A stretch of 45,638 bases of DNA, from positions 1 to 45,638 of the forward strand of contig JBGUPL010000034.1 in NCBI GenBank assembly GCA_045130275.1, given 5' to 3'. This DNA comes from F23-D06 sp045130275. Lineage in GTDB: Bacteria; Bacteroidota; Bacteroidia; Bacteroidales; WCHB1-69. A program made the position numbers and the translations under genes. The notes below the pieces were generated by a model. It saw nothing but the letters and a program-made list of their open reading frames with translations. It had not been told where the DNA came from and searched no databases. Below are positions 23,799 through 31,089 of the stretch, in pieces. Position 1 is the stretch's first letter; the number at the start of each line of letters is the position of its first letter.

Positions 23799-24929
23799 AT
23801 GTTCACAGTAAAAACAAACATCAGCAATTATCAGACTTTCAGCGAGTTCGCGGAAGCGTTTGCCTTGTCTGAAAACGATTTGGTTATCACACAGTCGTTT
23901 CTGTATGAGCCGTTTATGAAACAACTGAATTTGCCTTGCACGTTCGTCATGCAGGACAAATACGGTAGCGGGGAGCCTTCTGACGAGATGATGAACAACA
24001 TCTTAAGCGAGGTGAAGGGAAAAACCTACAGCCGTGTCATTGGTATCGGAGGCGGCACCGTCATAGACATTTCCAAACTCTTTGTTCTCAGAGGTTTGGA
24101 CAATGCAACGGACGCTTTCGAGCGCAAAATCCCCATCGTGAAGGAGAAGCAATTGGTCATCGTGCCCACCACTTGCGGCACGGGCAGCGAGGTGACAAAC
24201 ATTTCTATTGCAGAAATCAAGTCCAAGCACACCAAGATGGGTCTGGCCGACAATGCTATTCTGGCCGACGACGCGGTGCTTATCCCCGAACTGTTGAAGG
24301 GGCTTCCTTTCAAATTCTATGCCTACAGTGCTATTGACGCCCTTATTCACGCCATGGAGTCGTATCTTTCTCCGAAGGCTAATGCCTACACACGCCTTTT
24401 CTCCGAGAAGGCTATTGAGATGATTCTCCATGTGTTTAAGGGAATTGCGGAGCATGGCGAGGATTACCGTTTTGATCATTTTGAAGAGATGCTGACCGCC
24501 AGTAACTTTGCTGGTATCGCCTTCGGCAACGCCGGTGTAGGAGCTGTACATGCACTCTCTTACCCGCTGGGTGGCGGCTATCACGTGCCCCACGGCGAGG
24601 CTAACTACCAGTTCCTCACTGAGGTGTTCAAGGTTTATTTTGAGAAGAATCCTTACGGAAGCATTCGCGAGCTGAACGAGATCATCATCAAAAATCTTAA
24701 CATCAACAGGGATTTGCTGCAGGGCAACCCGCGCATTGTTTATCACAAACTTGACGAACTGCTCGGTAAACTCGCTCCCAAGAACCCGCTTCACCACTAC
24801 GGCATGAAACCTGTTGAGATAGACGAGTTCACCACCAGTGTGCTCAAGACCCAACAACGGCTGTTAGCCAACAATTATGTCCATTTGGACGAGGAAGACA
24901 TTCGAAAAATTTATCAAACGTTATATTAA
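23799..24929 (+). CDS. 4hbD: NAD-dependent 4-hydroxybutyrate dehydrogenase
   Basis: A 376-residue iron-containing (group III) alcohol dehydrogenase. It should interconvert succinate semialdehyde and 4-hydroxybutyrate with NADH. Motifs are GIGGGTVIDISKL (cofactor binding), TTCGTGSEVTNIS, the metal-binding DALIHAMESYLS and GAVHALSYPLGG with HVPHGEANY. The assignment as 4-hydroxybutyrate dehydrogenase rests on its place between the CoA-transferase and SucD and on overall resemblance to the Porphyromonas-type enzyme. Other group III alcohol dehydrogenases would show the same motifs. SucD starts 10 bp after its stop. Confidence 0.88.
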   Translation: MFTVKTNISNYQTFSEFAEAFALSENDLVITQSFLYEPFMKQLNLPCTFVMQDKYGSGEPSDEMMNNILSEVKGKTYSRVIGIGGGTVIDISKLFVLRGLDNATDAFERKIPIVKEKQLVIVPTTCGTGSEVTNISIAEIKSKHTKMGLADNAILADDAVLIPELLKGLPFKFYAYSAIDALIHAMESYLSPKANAYTRLFSEKAIEMILHVFKGIAEHGEDYRFDHFEEMLTASNFAGIAFGNAGVGAVHALSYPLGGGYHVPHGEANYQFLTEVFKVYFEKNPYGSIRELNEIIIKNLNINRDLLQGNPRIVYHKLDELLGKLAPKNPLHHYGMKPVEIDEFTTSVLKTQQRLLANNYVHLDEEDIRKIYQTLY

Positions 24930-24939
24930 AAACAGAAAA

Positions 24940-26307
24940 ATGACAGAAATTGAAGAAGTAAAAGCCATGATAGACAAAGCGCGCAAGGCTCAGGCCATCT
25001 ATTGCACGCGATTTGATCAAGACGATGTAGATAACACCGTGAAGTTGGCCACCCGCGCCATTTTCGAGAACGCCGAAGAATTGGCCAAACTGGCCGTGGA
25101 GGAGACTCAGATGGGTGTTTATGAAGACAAGGTTTCTAAAAACCGGAACAAGTCCAAAGGCGTTTGGTGGGATTTGAAGAACAAGAAATCAATGGGCATT
25201 CTGAGCATTAACGAACAGAACGGCCTCATTGAGATTGCCAAGCCCATCGGTGTGGTGGCCGGCGTGGTGCCGATGACCAACCCCATCGTGACTCCGATGT
25301 CGAAGATTTCCTTCGCCCTGAAGACGAAGAACGCCATCATCATTTCTCCTCACCCGAAGGCCAAAAAATGCTCCACCGCAGCGGTGAAGTGTATTTTGGA
25401 AGCCATCAAGGAGATGGAAGTGCCGGATGGTATGGTGCAAATCATTGAGGAACCCACTTTGGAGAAAACCCAGGCTTTGATGGCTTTCTGCGACGTGACC
25501 GTGGCCACGGGTGGTATGCCTATGGTGAAATCCGCTTACTCTTCCGGCAAGCCCTCTTTCGGTGTGGGTGCTGGCAACGTGCAGGTCATCCTCGACCGCA
25601 ACATCGAATATCCGTTGGCTGTCAGCAAAATCGTCACTGGACGTTCTTTCGACAATGGCATTATCTGCTCCGGTGAGCAGAGCGTCATCTATCCGCAGGA
25701 GGCTCGCGATGAAATCATGGAAGCTTTCCGCAACAACAGAGGTTATGTCACCACCCCCGAAGAGCGCGAAAAAGTGTTGGCGGCCATCTTCGAAGACGGT
25801 CACACAGCCAGAGATGTGGTCGGTCAGTCGGCACAGTACATTGCCATGAAAGCCGGCATCAAGATTCCGAAAGATGCGAAAGTGATTGTTATCGAATCCA
25901 ACGGCGGTTTCGGTCCCAACGATCCGGTCAGCAAGGAGAAGATGTGTCCGGTGTTAGGCGCATTCCCGTATCAATACTTCGACCAAGCTATCGAAATTGC
26001 GCAAACCAACCTCTCGTTCGAGGGCAACGGTCACACGGCTGGCTTGCACTCCAACAACCAAGCCAACATCATCAAGGCTGGTACGGAACTGTCTGTTTCC
26101 CGTCTGATTGTGAACGCCATCTGCGCCACCACTGCCGGCGGCAGCATCCAAAACGGTCTGCCCGTGACCAACACGTTAGGTTGCGGTAGCTGGGGCAACA
26201 ACTCCATTTCCGAAAATTTCACCTACAAGCACCTGCTCAACATCACCCGTGTGGCACCGCTGCAAACCCGCATGCGAATTCCGAGCGATGAAGAGATCTG
26301 GCGTTAA
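24940..26307 (+). CDS. sucD: CoA-acylating succinate-semialdehyde dehydrogenase
   Basis: A 455-residue aldehyde dehydrogenase of the CoA-acylating branch, also related to the first half of AdhE. It reduces succinyl-CoA to succinate semialdehyde with NAD(P)H. Catalytic Cys243 lies in DNGIICSGEQSV. PMTNPIVTPMSK and GHTAGLHSNN are further family stretches. ATG 24940 is chosen; an in-frame ATG at 24877 would overlap the previous gene by more than 50 bp and add 21 unconserved residues. Ordered after 4hbD it supplies its substrate, completing succinyl-CoA to crotonyl-CoA. A strong terminator follows, closing the operon. Confidence 0.93.
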   Translation: MTEIEEVKAMIDKARKAQAIYCTRFDQDDVDNTVKLATRAIFENAEELAKLAVEETQMGVYEDKVSKNRNKSKGVWWDLKNKKSMGILSINEQNGLIEIAKPIGVVAGVVPMTNPIVTPMSKISFALKTKNAIIISPHPKAKKCSTAAVKCILEAIKEMEVPDGMVQIIEEPTLEKTQALMAFCDVTVATGGMPMVKSAYSSGKPSFGVGAGNVQVILDRNIEYPLAVSKIVTGRSFDNGIICSGEQSVIYPQEARDEIMEAFRNNRGYVTTPEEREKVLAAIFEDGHTARDVVGQSAQYIAMKAGIKIPKDAKVIVIESNGGFGPNDPVSKEKMCPVLGAFPYQYFDQAIEIAQTNLSFEGNGHTAGLHSNNQANIIKAGTELSVSRLIVNAICATTAGGSIQNGLPVTNTLGCGSWGNNSISENFTYKHLLNITRVAPLQTRMRIPSDEEIWR

Positions 26308-26328
26308 AATTGCATTTTCCATACGGTG

Positions 26329-26358
26329 GAAGCGGGGCCTTCGGGCTCCGCTTTCTTT
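26329..26358 (+). terminator. Intrinsic terminator of the 4-hydroxybutyrate operon
   Basis: GAAGCGGGGCC (26329-26339) and GGGCTCCGCTTTC (from 26343) form a stem with one G-T pair capped by a C(TTCG)G tetraloop, followed by TTTGTTCG. It lies 22 bp after the sucD stop. Confidence 0.85.
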
Positions 26359-26444
26359 GTTCGTTATAAGCAACAGCAAAAAAAGTACTTTGCAGCTCAA
26401 AAAAGAGACTTAGATAATCTAACAACAGCAAAACAAATAGTTAT

Positions 26445-27038
26445 ATGTTAGAACAAATCAATTTCGTAGAAATATTCAGCACTTTTTTGGTGATGTTCGC
26501 CATTATCGACATCACCGGTTCCATCCCCATCTTTGTCTCCATGCGCGACAAGGGGACGAAAATCAAACCTTTGGAGGCCACTGCTGCCGCCTTGATCCTT
26601 TTCGTCGGATTCTATTTCTTAGGCGATGCGTTGCTCAAACTTTTCGGTATTGACATGCCGTCGTTTGCCGTCGCGGGTTCCATAGTGCTTTTCATCCTCG
26701 CCTTCGAGATGATTTTAGGGCGCGACATCATCAAGAACGAGCCTGCCTCATCGGGGGCTAGCATCGTCCCAATCGCTTTCCCTCTCATTGCCGGGCCCGG
26801 TGCCATCACCGCCTTCATATCGCTCCATGCGGAGTACGCCACGGTGAACATCATGATCGGTCTGGCAATCAACATCGTCATTGACTACATCGTGCTGCGC
26901 TATCTCGACAAAATCAGCCGATGGTTAGGTGCCGATGTCATCTATGTGCTGCGGAAATTCTTCGGGGTCATCCTTTTGGCAATGGCCATCAAGCTCTTTT
27001 CCAACAACATTCTGGCCATCATTCACCAGGTGCCGTGA
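26445..27038 (+). CDS. MarC-family integral membrane protein
   Basis: A 197-residue protein with six predicted membrane helices, the size and layout of the MarC/UPF0056 family. PLIAGPGAIT in the middle is the family's most conserved segment, and the N-terminal FAIIDITGSIPIF also fits. MarC proteins were once thought to affect multiple antibiotic resistance, but their function is unknown. A possible promoter (GTACTTTGC at 26385-26393) and the preceding terminator show it is a separate unit. It is convergent with the integrase gene; their stops are about 55 bp apart. Confidence 0.9.
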   Translation: MLEQINFVEIFSTFLVMFAIIDITGSIPIFVSMRDKGTKIKPLEATAAALILFVGFYFLGDALLKLFGIDMPSFAVAGSIVLFILAFEMILGRDIIKNEPASSGASIVPIAFPLIAGPGAITAFISLHAEYATVNIMIGLAINIVIDYIVLRYLDKISRWLGADVIYVLRKFFGVILLAMAIKLFSNNILAIIHQVP

Positions 27039-27092
27039 AAGAAGTGCGAACTCACTGTCTTTTTATTCAAGATTATCCTTTACAATCTAAAC

Positions 27093-28304
27093 TCACGCCC
27101 TCACATTATTCGATGTGAACCCCGGTGCCTTCTCCCGAATCAGCTCCTTGAGGTGAGGGTCGGCATGGTTGGAATAGATGGTGGTCATTGAGAGGGAGTA
27201 GTGGTCGGCCAGCTGCTTGACAGAGAGTGGGTCGAGTCCGTTCTTGAGCATTTCCGTGATGCCCGTGTCGCGCAGCGAATACTGCTGCATCTCCAGCGGC
27301 AGGTTGAATTCCTTGCGAAGCTTATCCCAGAACTTCCTGTAATATTTGGGCACCATCTGCTCCCTGCCCGGTCGCTGTTCCTTGCTGAAGAGAAAGAACT
27401 CGGACGGGTATTCGTAAGGATTCATCCTGAACAATATATGCTCGATCTCCTTTGTCATCGGCACAACACGCTGCTTGCCGTTCTTGGAGACTTCCGCTCT
27501 CACGGTGATGGTCTTCTCCTTAAAAGACACATCGCCGACTTTCAGCATCAATATTTCCTTTGGACGGAGCAACGCACCGTATATCAGTTCAAGAAAAGCG
27601 AGGTAGCCCGGATTCTTCTCCACAAGATACTGTTGTATCTGCACACGCTTCTCACTGGGAATGAGCACGCGCTTCTTCTCCGTCACCTTCTTGGTTTTGA
27701 TTTTCTGGAAATGGTTCTCCTTGCAGTAACACTTGCTGATCATCCACGAGAAGAACGCGCCACCGTTCTTTATATAGTTGTTGTATGTGCGAGGGGAGAT
27801 TTCACCACCCCTGCGTCCGCCACGTTCCTTCTGCACATCGTCCATAAAGCGGACAATCATGCTGTGGGAAATCATTGAGGAATAGATGTTCGGAGAATTC
27901 CGCTTTATCCAATCCTCAAAAATCTTGGAGAAAGAGATGTAGGATTCGGCGGTGGATTTCCTATGCTCCCGTGCGACCTCCACGCGATACTGCTCCAACA
28001 CCTTTTGTATAGGAGTGTACATGCGAGAGTCCTCGCCTTGAAAGTAAGGATTCCAACCCGTGGACAGCTTCATGTTCAGCGCCACAATGATGTTGTTGAT
28101 ATGCTTCTTTGCCTCCGTCTTCGAGGAGTAGCGGCTGAGAAGCCTCTGTAATTTGATGCGTTTGCGGGAGAGTTCCTGTGTTTGAGGATTCTCCACGTAG
28201 TACTCAATTAACCAACCTGATTTGTTGGTTTTCAATGTTGCTGGCAGATAATTGACAGCTGAATACGCCGAAGATACGGCTAACCTGTTTGATGAATTAG
28301 ACAT
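27093..28304 (-). CDS. Tyrosine-type site-specific recombinase (integrase)
   Basis: A 403-residue phage-type integrase. An N-terminal SAM-like/Arm region leads into the catalytic domain with ALLRPKEILMLKVGD (first Arg), a Lys in the beta-hairpin, YSLRDTGITEML (second Arg, with Tyr where His is usual in HxxR), and the nucleophile Tyr377 in TTIYSNH. The start chosen is the minus-strand ATG at 28304, MSNSSNRLAV. A frame from 28376 would run through the hairpin terminator region. It lies 128 bp downstream of tRNA-Gly on the same strand, the classical position for an integrase next to its tRNA attachment site. No other mobile-element genes adjoin it, so it is a lone integrase or relic that may still be intact. 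Confidence 0.88.
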   Translation of the reverse strand: MSNSSNRLAVSSAYSAVNYLPATLKTNKSGWLIEYYVENPQTQELSRKRIKLQRLLSRYSSKTEAKKHINNIIVALNMKLSTGWNPYFQGEDSRMYTPIQKVLEQYRVEVAREHRKSTAESYISFSKIFEDWIKRNSPNIYSSMISHSMIVRFMDDVQKERGGRRGGEISPRTYNNYIKNGGAFFSWMISKCYCKENHFQKIKTKKVTEKKRVLIPSEKRVQIQQYLVEKNPGYLAFLELIYGALLRPKEILMLKVGDVSFKEKTITVRAEVSKNGKQRVVPMTKEIEHILFRMNPYEYPSEFFLFSKEQRPGREQMVPKYYRKFWDKLRKEFNLPLEMQQYSLRDTGITEMLKNGLDPLSVKQLADHYSLSMTTIYSNHADPHLKELIREKAPGFTSNNVRA

Positions 28305-28374
28305 TTTTTTTTTGAGGCTTGTCCAGCAAACCACAAAAACATGACTTGTTCCGTTTCTGTCCCGATTCAAACGC

Positions 28375-28412
28375 AAAAATCAGCAAACTACGTCCGTAAT
28401 TTGCTGATTTTT
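28375..28412 (-). terminator. Terminator of the tRNA transcript
   Basis: AAAAATCAGCAAA (28375-28387) pairs perfectly with 28400-28412, a 13-bp stem with a 12-nt loop. The outer A/T pairs give a T-run on either strand. It ends the minus-strand tRNA transcript and separates it from the integrase. Confidence 0.8.
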
Positions 28413-28431
28413 ATTGTTTTATAAGACTTTG

Positions 28432-28504
28432 AGCGGAAAACGAGACTCGAACTCGCGACCCCAACCTTGGCAAGGTTGTGCTCTACCAACTGAGCTACTT
28501 CCGC
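28432..28504 (-). tRNA. tRNA-Gly (GCC)
   Basis: The minus strand gives a 73-nt cloverleaf beginning GCGGAAGTAGCTCAGTTGG, anticodon loop TTGCCAA (GCC), T-arm GTTCGAGTC, acceptor strand TTTCCGC with discriminator T. No CCA is encoded. It lies 6 bp after tRNA-Leu in the same transcript. Confidence 0.96.
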
Positions 28505-28510
28505 TTGTCG

Positions 28511-28594
28511 TACCACGGGTGGGACTTGAACCCACACGCCCGCAATGGGCAAGGGATTTTAAGTCCCTCGTGTCTACCATTCCACCACCATGGC
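28511..28594 (-). tRNA. tRNA-Leu (TAA)
   Basis: The minus strand gives an 84-nt class II tRNA beginning GCCATGGTGGTGGAATGG, anticodon loop CTTAAAA (TAA), a long variable arm (TGCCCATTGCGGGCG), T-arm GGTTCAAGTCC, and discriminator A. No CCA is encoded. Confidence 0.96.
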
Positions 28595-28635
28595 AGCACA
28601 TTTTCCAATGAACGTGTCATCCAAAAATGACGGCG

Positions 28636-28643
28636 CAAAAATA
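28636..28643 (-). promoter_or_regulatory. -7 promoter element of the tRNA-Leu/tRNA-Gly unit
   Basis: The minus strand reads TATTTTTG followed by CGCC, about 42 bp upstream of tRNA-Leu. Confidence 0.65.
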
Positions 28644-28686
28644 CACTTTTTTCTTAATCACCGACACTTTTGATAAAAATTTTTAT

Positions 28687-29406
28687 TTATCTGTTAATCA
28701 GATATATACACGGTATTTTTCCTAACTGGTTGGACTCCTTCTCGAAATATTTCCGCCATTTCGACACGGATTGCGTCTTCAACAACGCATTCTCGCCCGT
28801 CAGGTTCGCGGCGATGCAGACCCGTGTGGCCGGTTGCAACACGTTGCAGATCGAGGCCGTCATCCGGTTGTTGCGGTAAGGTGTCTCGATGAACATCTGC
28901 GTCTGCCCCGTCTTCACCGCAACCGCCTCTATCTCCTTCAACCGTTTCTCCCGGTCATACTGCTCCGACGGCAAATAACCGTGGAACACGAAACTCTGCC
29001 CGTTCATGCCGCTGCCCATCAGCGCGAGGATCAGCGAACTCGGCCCGATGAGCGGCACCACCTCGATGCCTAACTGGTGCGCCTTCTCCACAGCCTTGTG
29101 GCCCGGGTCAGCCACGCACGGCACTCCCGCCTCCGACATCACCGCCACGTTTTTGCCCTCCAGACAGGGCTGCAGGAAATCGTTGATCTCCACCCCTTGC
29201 GTGTGCTCGTTCAGTTCGAAAAAGGTCAACTCGTCGATGCGTTTCTTGATGCCCGCATACCGCAAGAAACGCCGCGCCGTCCGCAACGCCTCCACGATGT
29301 AGTAGTCCGTCTCATTGATCGCATCCGCGTTCACCGTCGGGAAAAAGGTTTCAAACGCGCCCTCCGCGATGGGAGTGGGGATGAGGTATAGCTTGCCGTA
29401 GTTCAT
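28687..29406 (-). CDS. SAM-dependent methyltransferase of the RsmI/tetrapyrrole methylase family
   Basis: A 239-residue protein of the family that includes RsmI, which methylates 16S rRNA C1402. Family stretches are LYLIPTPIAEG at the N terminus, MSEAGVPCVADPGH, the SAM-binding PLIGPSSLILALMGSG, FHGYLPSE and FIETPYRNN. It is shorter and more divergent than the canonical RsmI and belongs to a paralogue group common in Bacteroidetes whose substrate is not established. It has its own minus-strand promoter (29506-29513), divergent from the kinase-like genes. Confidence 0.85.
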   Translation of the reverse strand: MNYGKLYLIPTPIAEGAFETFFPTVNADAINETDYYIVEALRTARRFLRYAGIKKRIDELTFFELNEHTQGVEINDFLQPCLEGKNVAVMSEAGVPCVADPGHKAVEKAHQLGIEVVPLIGPSSLILALMGSGMNGQSFVFHGYLPSEQYDREKRLKEIEAVAVKTGQTQMFIETPYRNNRMTASICNVLQPATRVCIAANLTGENALLKTQSVSKWRKYFEKESNQLGKIPCIYLINR

Positions 29407-29412
29407 AATAAT

Positions 29413-29466
29413 GGTTAATGGGTTAATGGGTTAGAAGGTTAGTGGGTTAGTTGGTTAGGTTAGTAA
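29413..29466 (+). repeat. GGTTA-type low-complexity tandem repeat
   Basis: Seven imperfect units of GGTTAATG / GGTTAGTG in 54 bp between the methyltransferase start codon and its promoter, so it would lie in that gene's leader on the minus strand (read there as TAACC units). Confidence 0.75.
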
Positions 29467-29505
29467 GGGGTACTGGGAGTAACGTTTGTTTATTATTACG
29501 GGCGG

Positions 29506-29513
29506 CAAAAATA
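29506..29513 (-). promoter_or_regulatory. -7 promoter element of the methyltransferase gene
   Basis: The minus strand reads TATTTTTG followed by CCGCC, about 100 bp upstream of the start codon, with the GGTTA repeat in between. Confidence 0.6.
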
Positions 29514-29550
29514 CACAATAATGGGATATTCTCAAACATCAAAAAAATTG

Positions 29551-29558
29551 TATTTTTG
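29551..29558 (+). promoter_or_regulatory. -7 promoter element of the cytidylate-kinase-like pair
   Basis: TATTTTTG followed by CGCCC, 38 bp before the start codon and divergent from the methyltransferase promoter. The leader holds AAACCTTAAACCCTAAAC, a short telomere-like repeat. Confidence 0.65.
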
Positions 29559-29595
29559 CGCCCTGAACTCTAAACCTTAAACCCTAAACTTGAAT

Positions 29596-30228
29596 ATGGA
29601 AAATCCCAAATTCGTCATCACCATCAACCGCGAGACGGGCTCCGGCGGTCACGAAATCGCTGAGAAAGTCAGCGAAATGCTCAACATCAAGCTATATGAC
29701 AAGACCTTCCTCGCCCATATCCTGGAAAAGTTCAAACTCACGTCAGAAGAAGCGGAGAAAATCAAAGCTTCAAAACCCAACTGGTGGACGGAATTCTGCC
29801 GGTTCTACAAGCAGTTCGGTGCCACCGCCGCCATCGCCGATGAAAATTTCGAGGTGAACTCCCAGCAGCTCTACTACGCCGAGGCCAAAGCCCTGCGAGA
29901 CCTCGCCGAACAAGAATCCTGCATCATCGTGGGCCGCACCGGCTTCCACGTCTTCAAAGACACCCCCGACACTATCCGGATATTCCTCATCGCCGATATG
30001 GAACATCGGGTGGAACGCATGATGAAAAAGAGAAACCTTGACGAAAAAAATGCGCGCAAACAGATCGAGGAGTTCGACAAAGCCCGCGAGAACTTCACGA
30101 AAACCTTCGCCGGCGTCTCCCGTTACGATGCCCGCAACTACGACTTCGTCATCAACGTCACCCCCTTCACCACCGACCAGGTGGCGAAATTCCTCGTCAA
30201 CAACATCCGACTGAAATACCCCATATAA
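29596..30228 (+). CDS. Cytidylate-kinase-like P-loop protein, copy 1
   Basis: A 210-residue member of the cytidylate kinase-like (Cmk2/AAA_26-type) family. The P-loop region is TINRETGSGGHEIAEKV, close to but not the same as the Cmk Walker A. ESCIIVGRTGFHVF and RYDARNYDFVINV are other family blocks; a basic lid-like segment follows HRVERMMKK. The substrate is unknown; members are common in gut Bacteroidetes, often without a link to nucleotide metabolism. ATG 29596 is chosen (a TTG two codons earlier is possible). A close paralogue follows 16 bp later, so this is a tandem duplication. Confidence 0.85.
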   Translation: MENPKFVITINRETGSGGHEIAEKVSEMLNIKLYDKTFLAHILEKFKLTSEEAEKIKASKPNWWTEFCRFYKQFGATAAIADENFEVNSQQLYYAEAKALRDLAEQESCIIVGRTGFHVFKDTPDTIRIFLIADMEHRVERMMKKRNLDEKNARKQIEEFDKARENFTKTFAGVSRYDARNYDFVINVTPFTTDQVAKFLVNNIRLKYPI

Positions 30229-30244
30229 AACCCTTTAACCTTAT

Positions 30245-30874
30245 ATGTCCAACTTTGTTATCACCATCAACCGCGAGGCGGGCTCCGGCGGAAAGGAGAT
30301 CGCCGAAAAACTGGGCGAACTGCTCGGCGTGAAAGTCTATGGCAAGGAGATCCTCGCCTCCATCCGCGAGAAATACAACCTCACTGAGGAAGATGTCGAA
30401 AAGATCAAGGCCACGAAACCGGGTTGGTGGGCGGACTTCTGCCGTTTCTACAAGCAGTTCGGCACCACCGCCGCCATCTCCTACGAGTCGTTCGAGGTCG
30501 ATTCGAAACAGCTCTACCAAGAGGAGGAGCAACTTCTGAAAGACCTCGCGTCTCAGGAGTCCTGCATCATCGTGGGGCGCACCGGCTTCCATATCTTCAG
30601 GGACTACCCCGATGCGATGCGGCTACTCATCATCGCCAATCCCGAATGCCGCGTGAAACGGCTGATGGAACGGCAGGGCGTGGATGAAAAGGGCGCCCGC
30701 GAAATCATGGAACGCGCCGACAAAGCCCGTGAGAACTACACCAAATCCTTCGCCGGCACCTCGCGTTACGACGCCCGCAATTACGACATGGTCATCAACG
30801 TGTCGGGCTTCACCACCGACCAGGTGGCACGGTTCCTCGCAGAGAACGTACGGCGGAAATACCCCCAACCGTAG
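30245..30874 (+). CDS. Cytidylate-kinase-like P-loop protein, copy 2
   Basis: A 209-residue paralogue of the preceding gene, with the same blocks in the same places: TINREAGSGGKEIAEKL, WWADFCRFYKQFGTTAAIS, ESCIIVGRTGFHIF, and RYDARNYDMVINV. The pair probably arose by tandem duplication and has since diverged mainly in the helical segments. Both keep the P-loop and catalytic-looking arginines, so both may be active. It is followed by a palindromic tandem repeat with no terminator that I can see. Confidence 0.85.
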   Translation: MSNFVITINREAGSGGKEIAEKLGELLGVKVYGKEILASIREKYNLTEEDVEKIKATKPGWWADFCRFYKQFGTTAAISYESFEVDSKQLYQEEEQLLKDLASQESCIIVGRTGFHIFRDYPDAMRLLIIANPECRVKRLMERQGVDEKGAREIMERADKARENYTKSFAGTSRYDARNYDMVINVSGFTTDQVARFLAENVRRKYPQP

Positions 30875-30875
30875 G

Positions 30876-30968
30876 GGTGTATCGCATACACCCAGGTGTA
30901 TCGCATACGCCCAGGTGTATCGCATACGCCCGGATTATCGCATACACCCAAATTATCGCATACACCCT
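30876..30968. repeat. Tandem array of five 18-19-bp palindromic units
   Basis: Units such as GGTGTATCGCATACACCCA (30876-30894) repeat five times head to tail; the core TATCGCATAC is invariant. Each unit is itself nearly palindromic (GGTGTA...TACACC). The array starts two bases after the stop codon. Open frames on the minus strand here are produced by the repeat. Confidence 0.9.
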
Positions 30969-30973
30969 TGTCT

Positions 30974-31001
30974 GTAGAGACGCGCCATGGCACGTCTCTA
31001 C
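30974..31001. repeat. REP-like hairpin, GTAGAGACG family
   Basis: GTAGAGACG (30974-30982) pairs with CGTCTCTAC (30993-31001), and GCC/GGC pairs within. It resembles the hairpin at 39262-39291 in outline (TGTAKAGACG arms). Confidence 0.8.
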
Positions 31002-31021
31002 GGTTTGCAACGCAGTTATTC

Positions 31022-31070
31022 ATTAGGACCAATTAGGACTTTCCGCGAATGCCGGTATTTTATAATTTTG
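31022..31070 (+). promoter_or_regulatory. Promoter with direct-repeat operator (ATTAGGAC twice)
   Basis: ATTAGGAC at 31022-31029 and 31032-31039, one helical turn apart, then the -7 core TAATTTTG at 31063-31070. The same arrangement and nearly the same spacing recur at 33245-33294, so the two transcripts are probably controlled by one regulator. Confidence 0.65.
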
Positions 31071-31089
31071 CATTTCTAAATTATCCTGT

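Noticed and set aside
30876..30968. CRISPR array
   Set aside because: Units are contiguous with no spacers, and no cas gene is present.
30781..31032. Minus-strand frames over the 3' end of the second kinase-like gene
   Set aside because: They are produced by the palindromic tandem repeat (VCDNPG-type repeats) and overlap a real gene.
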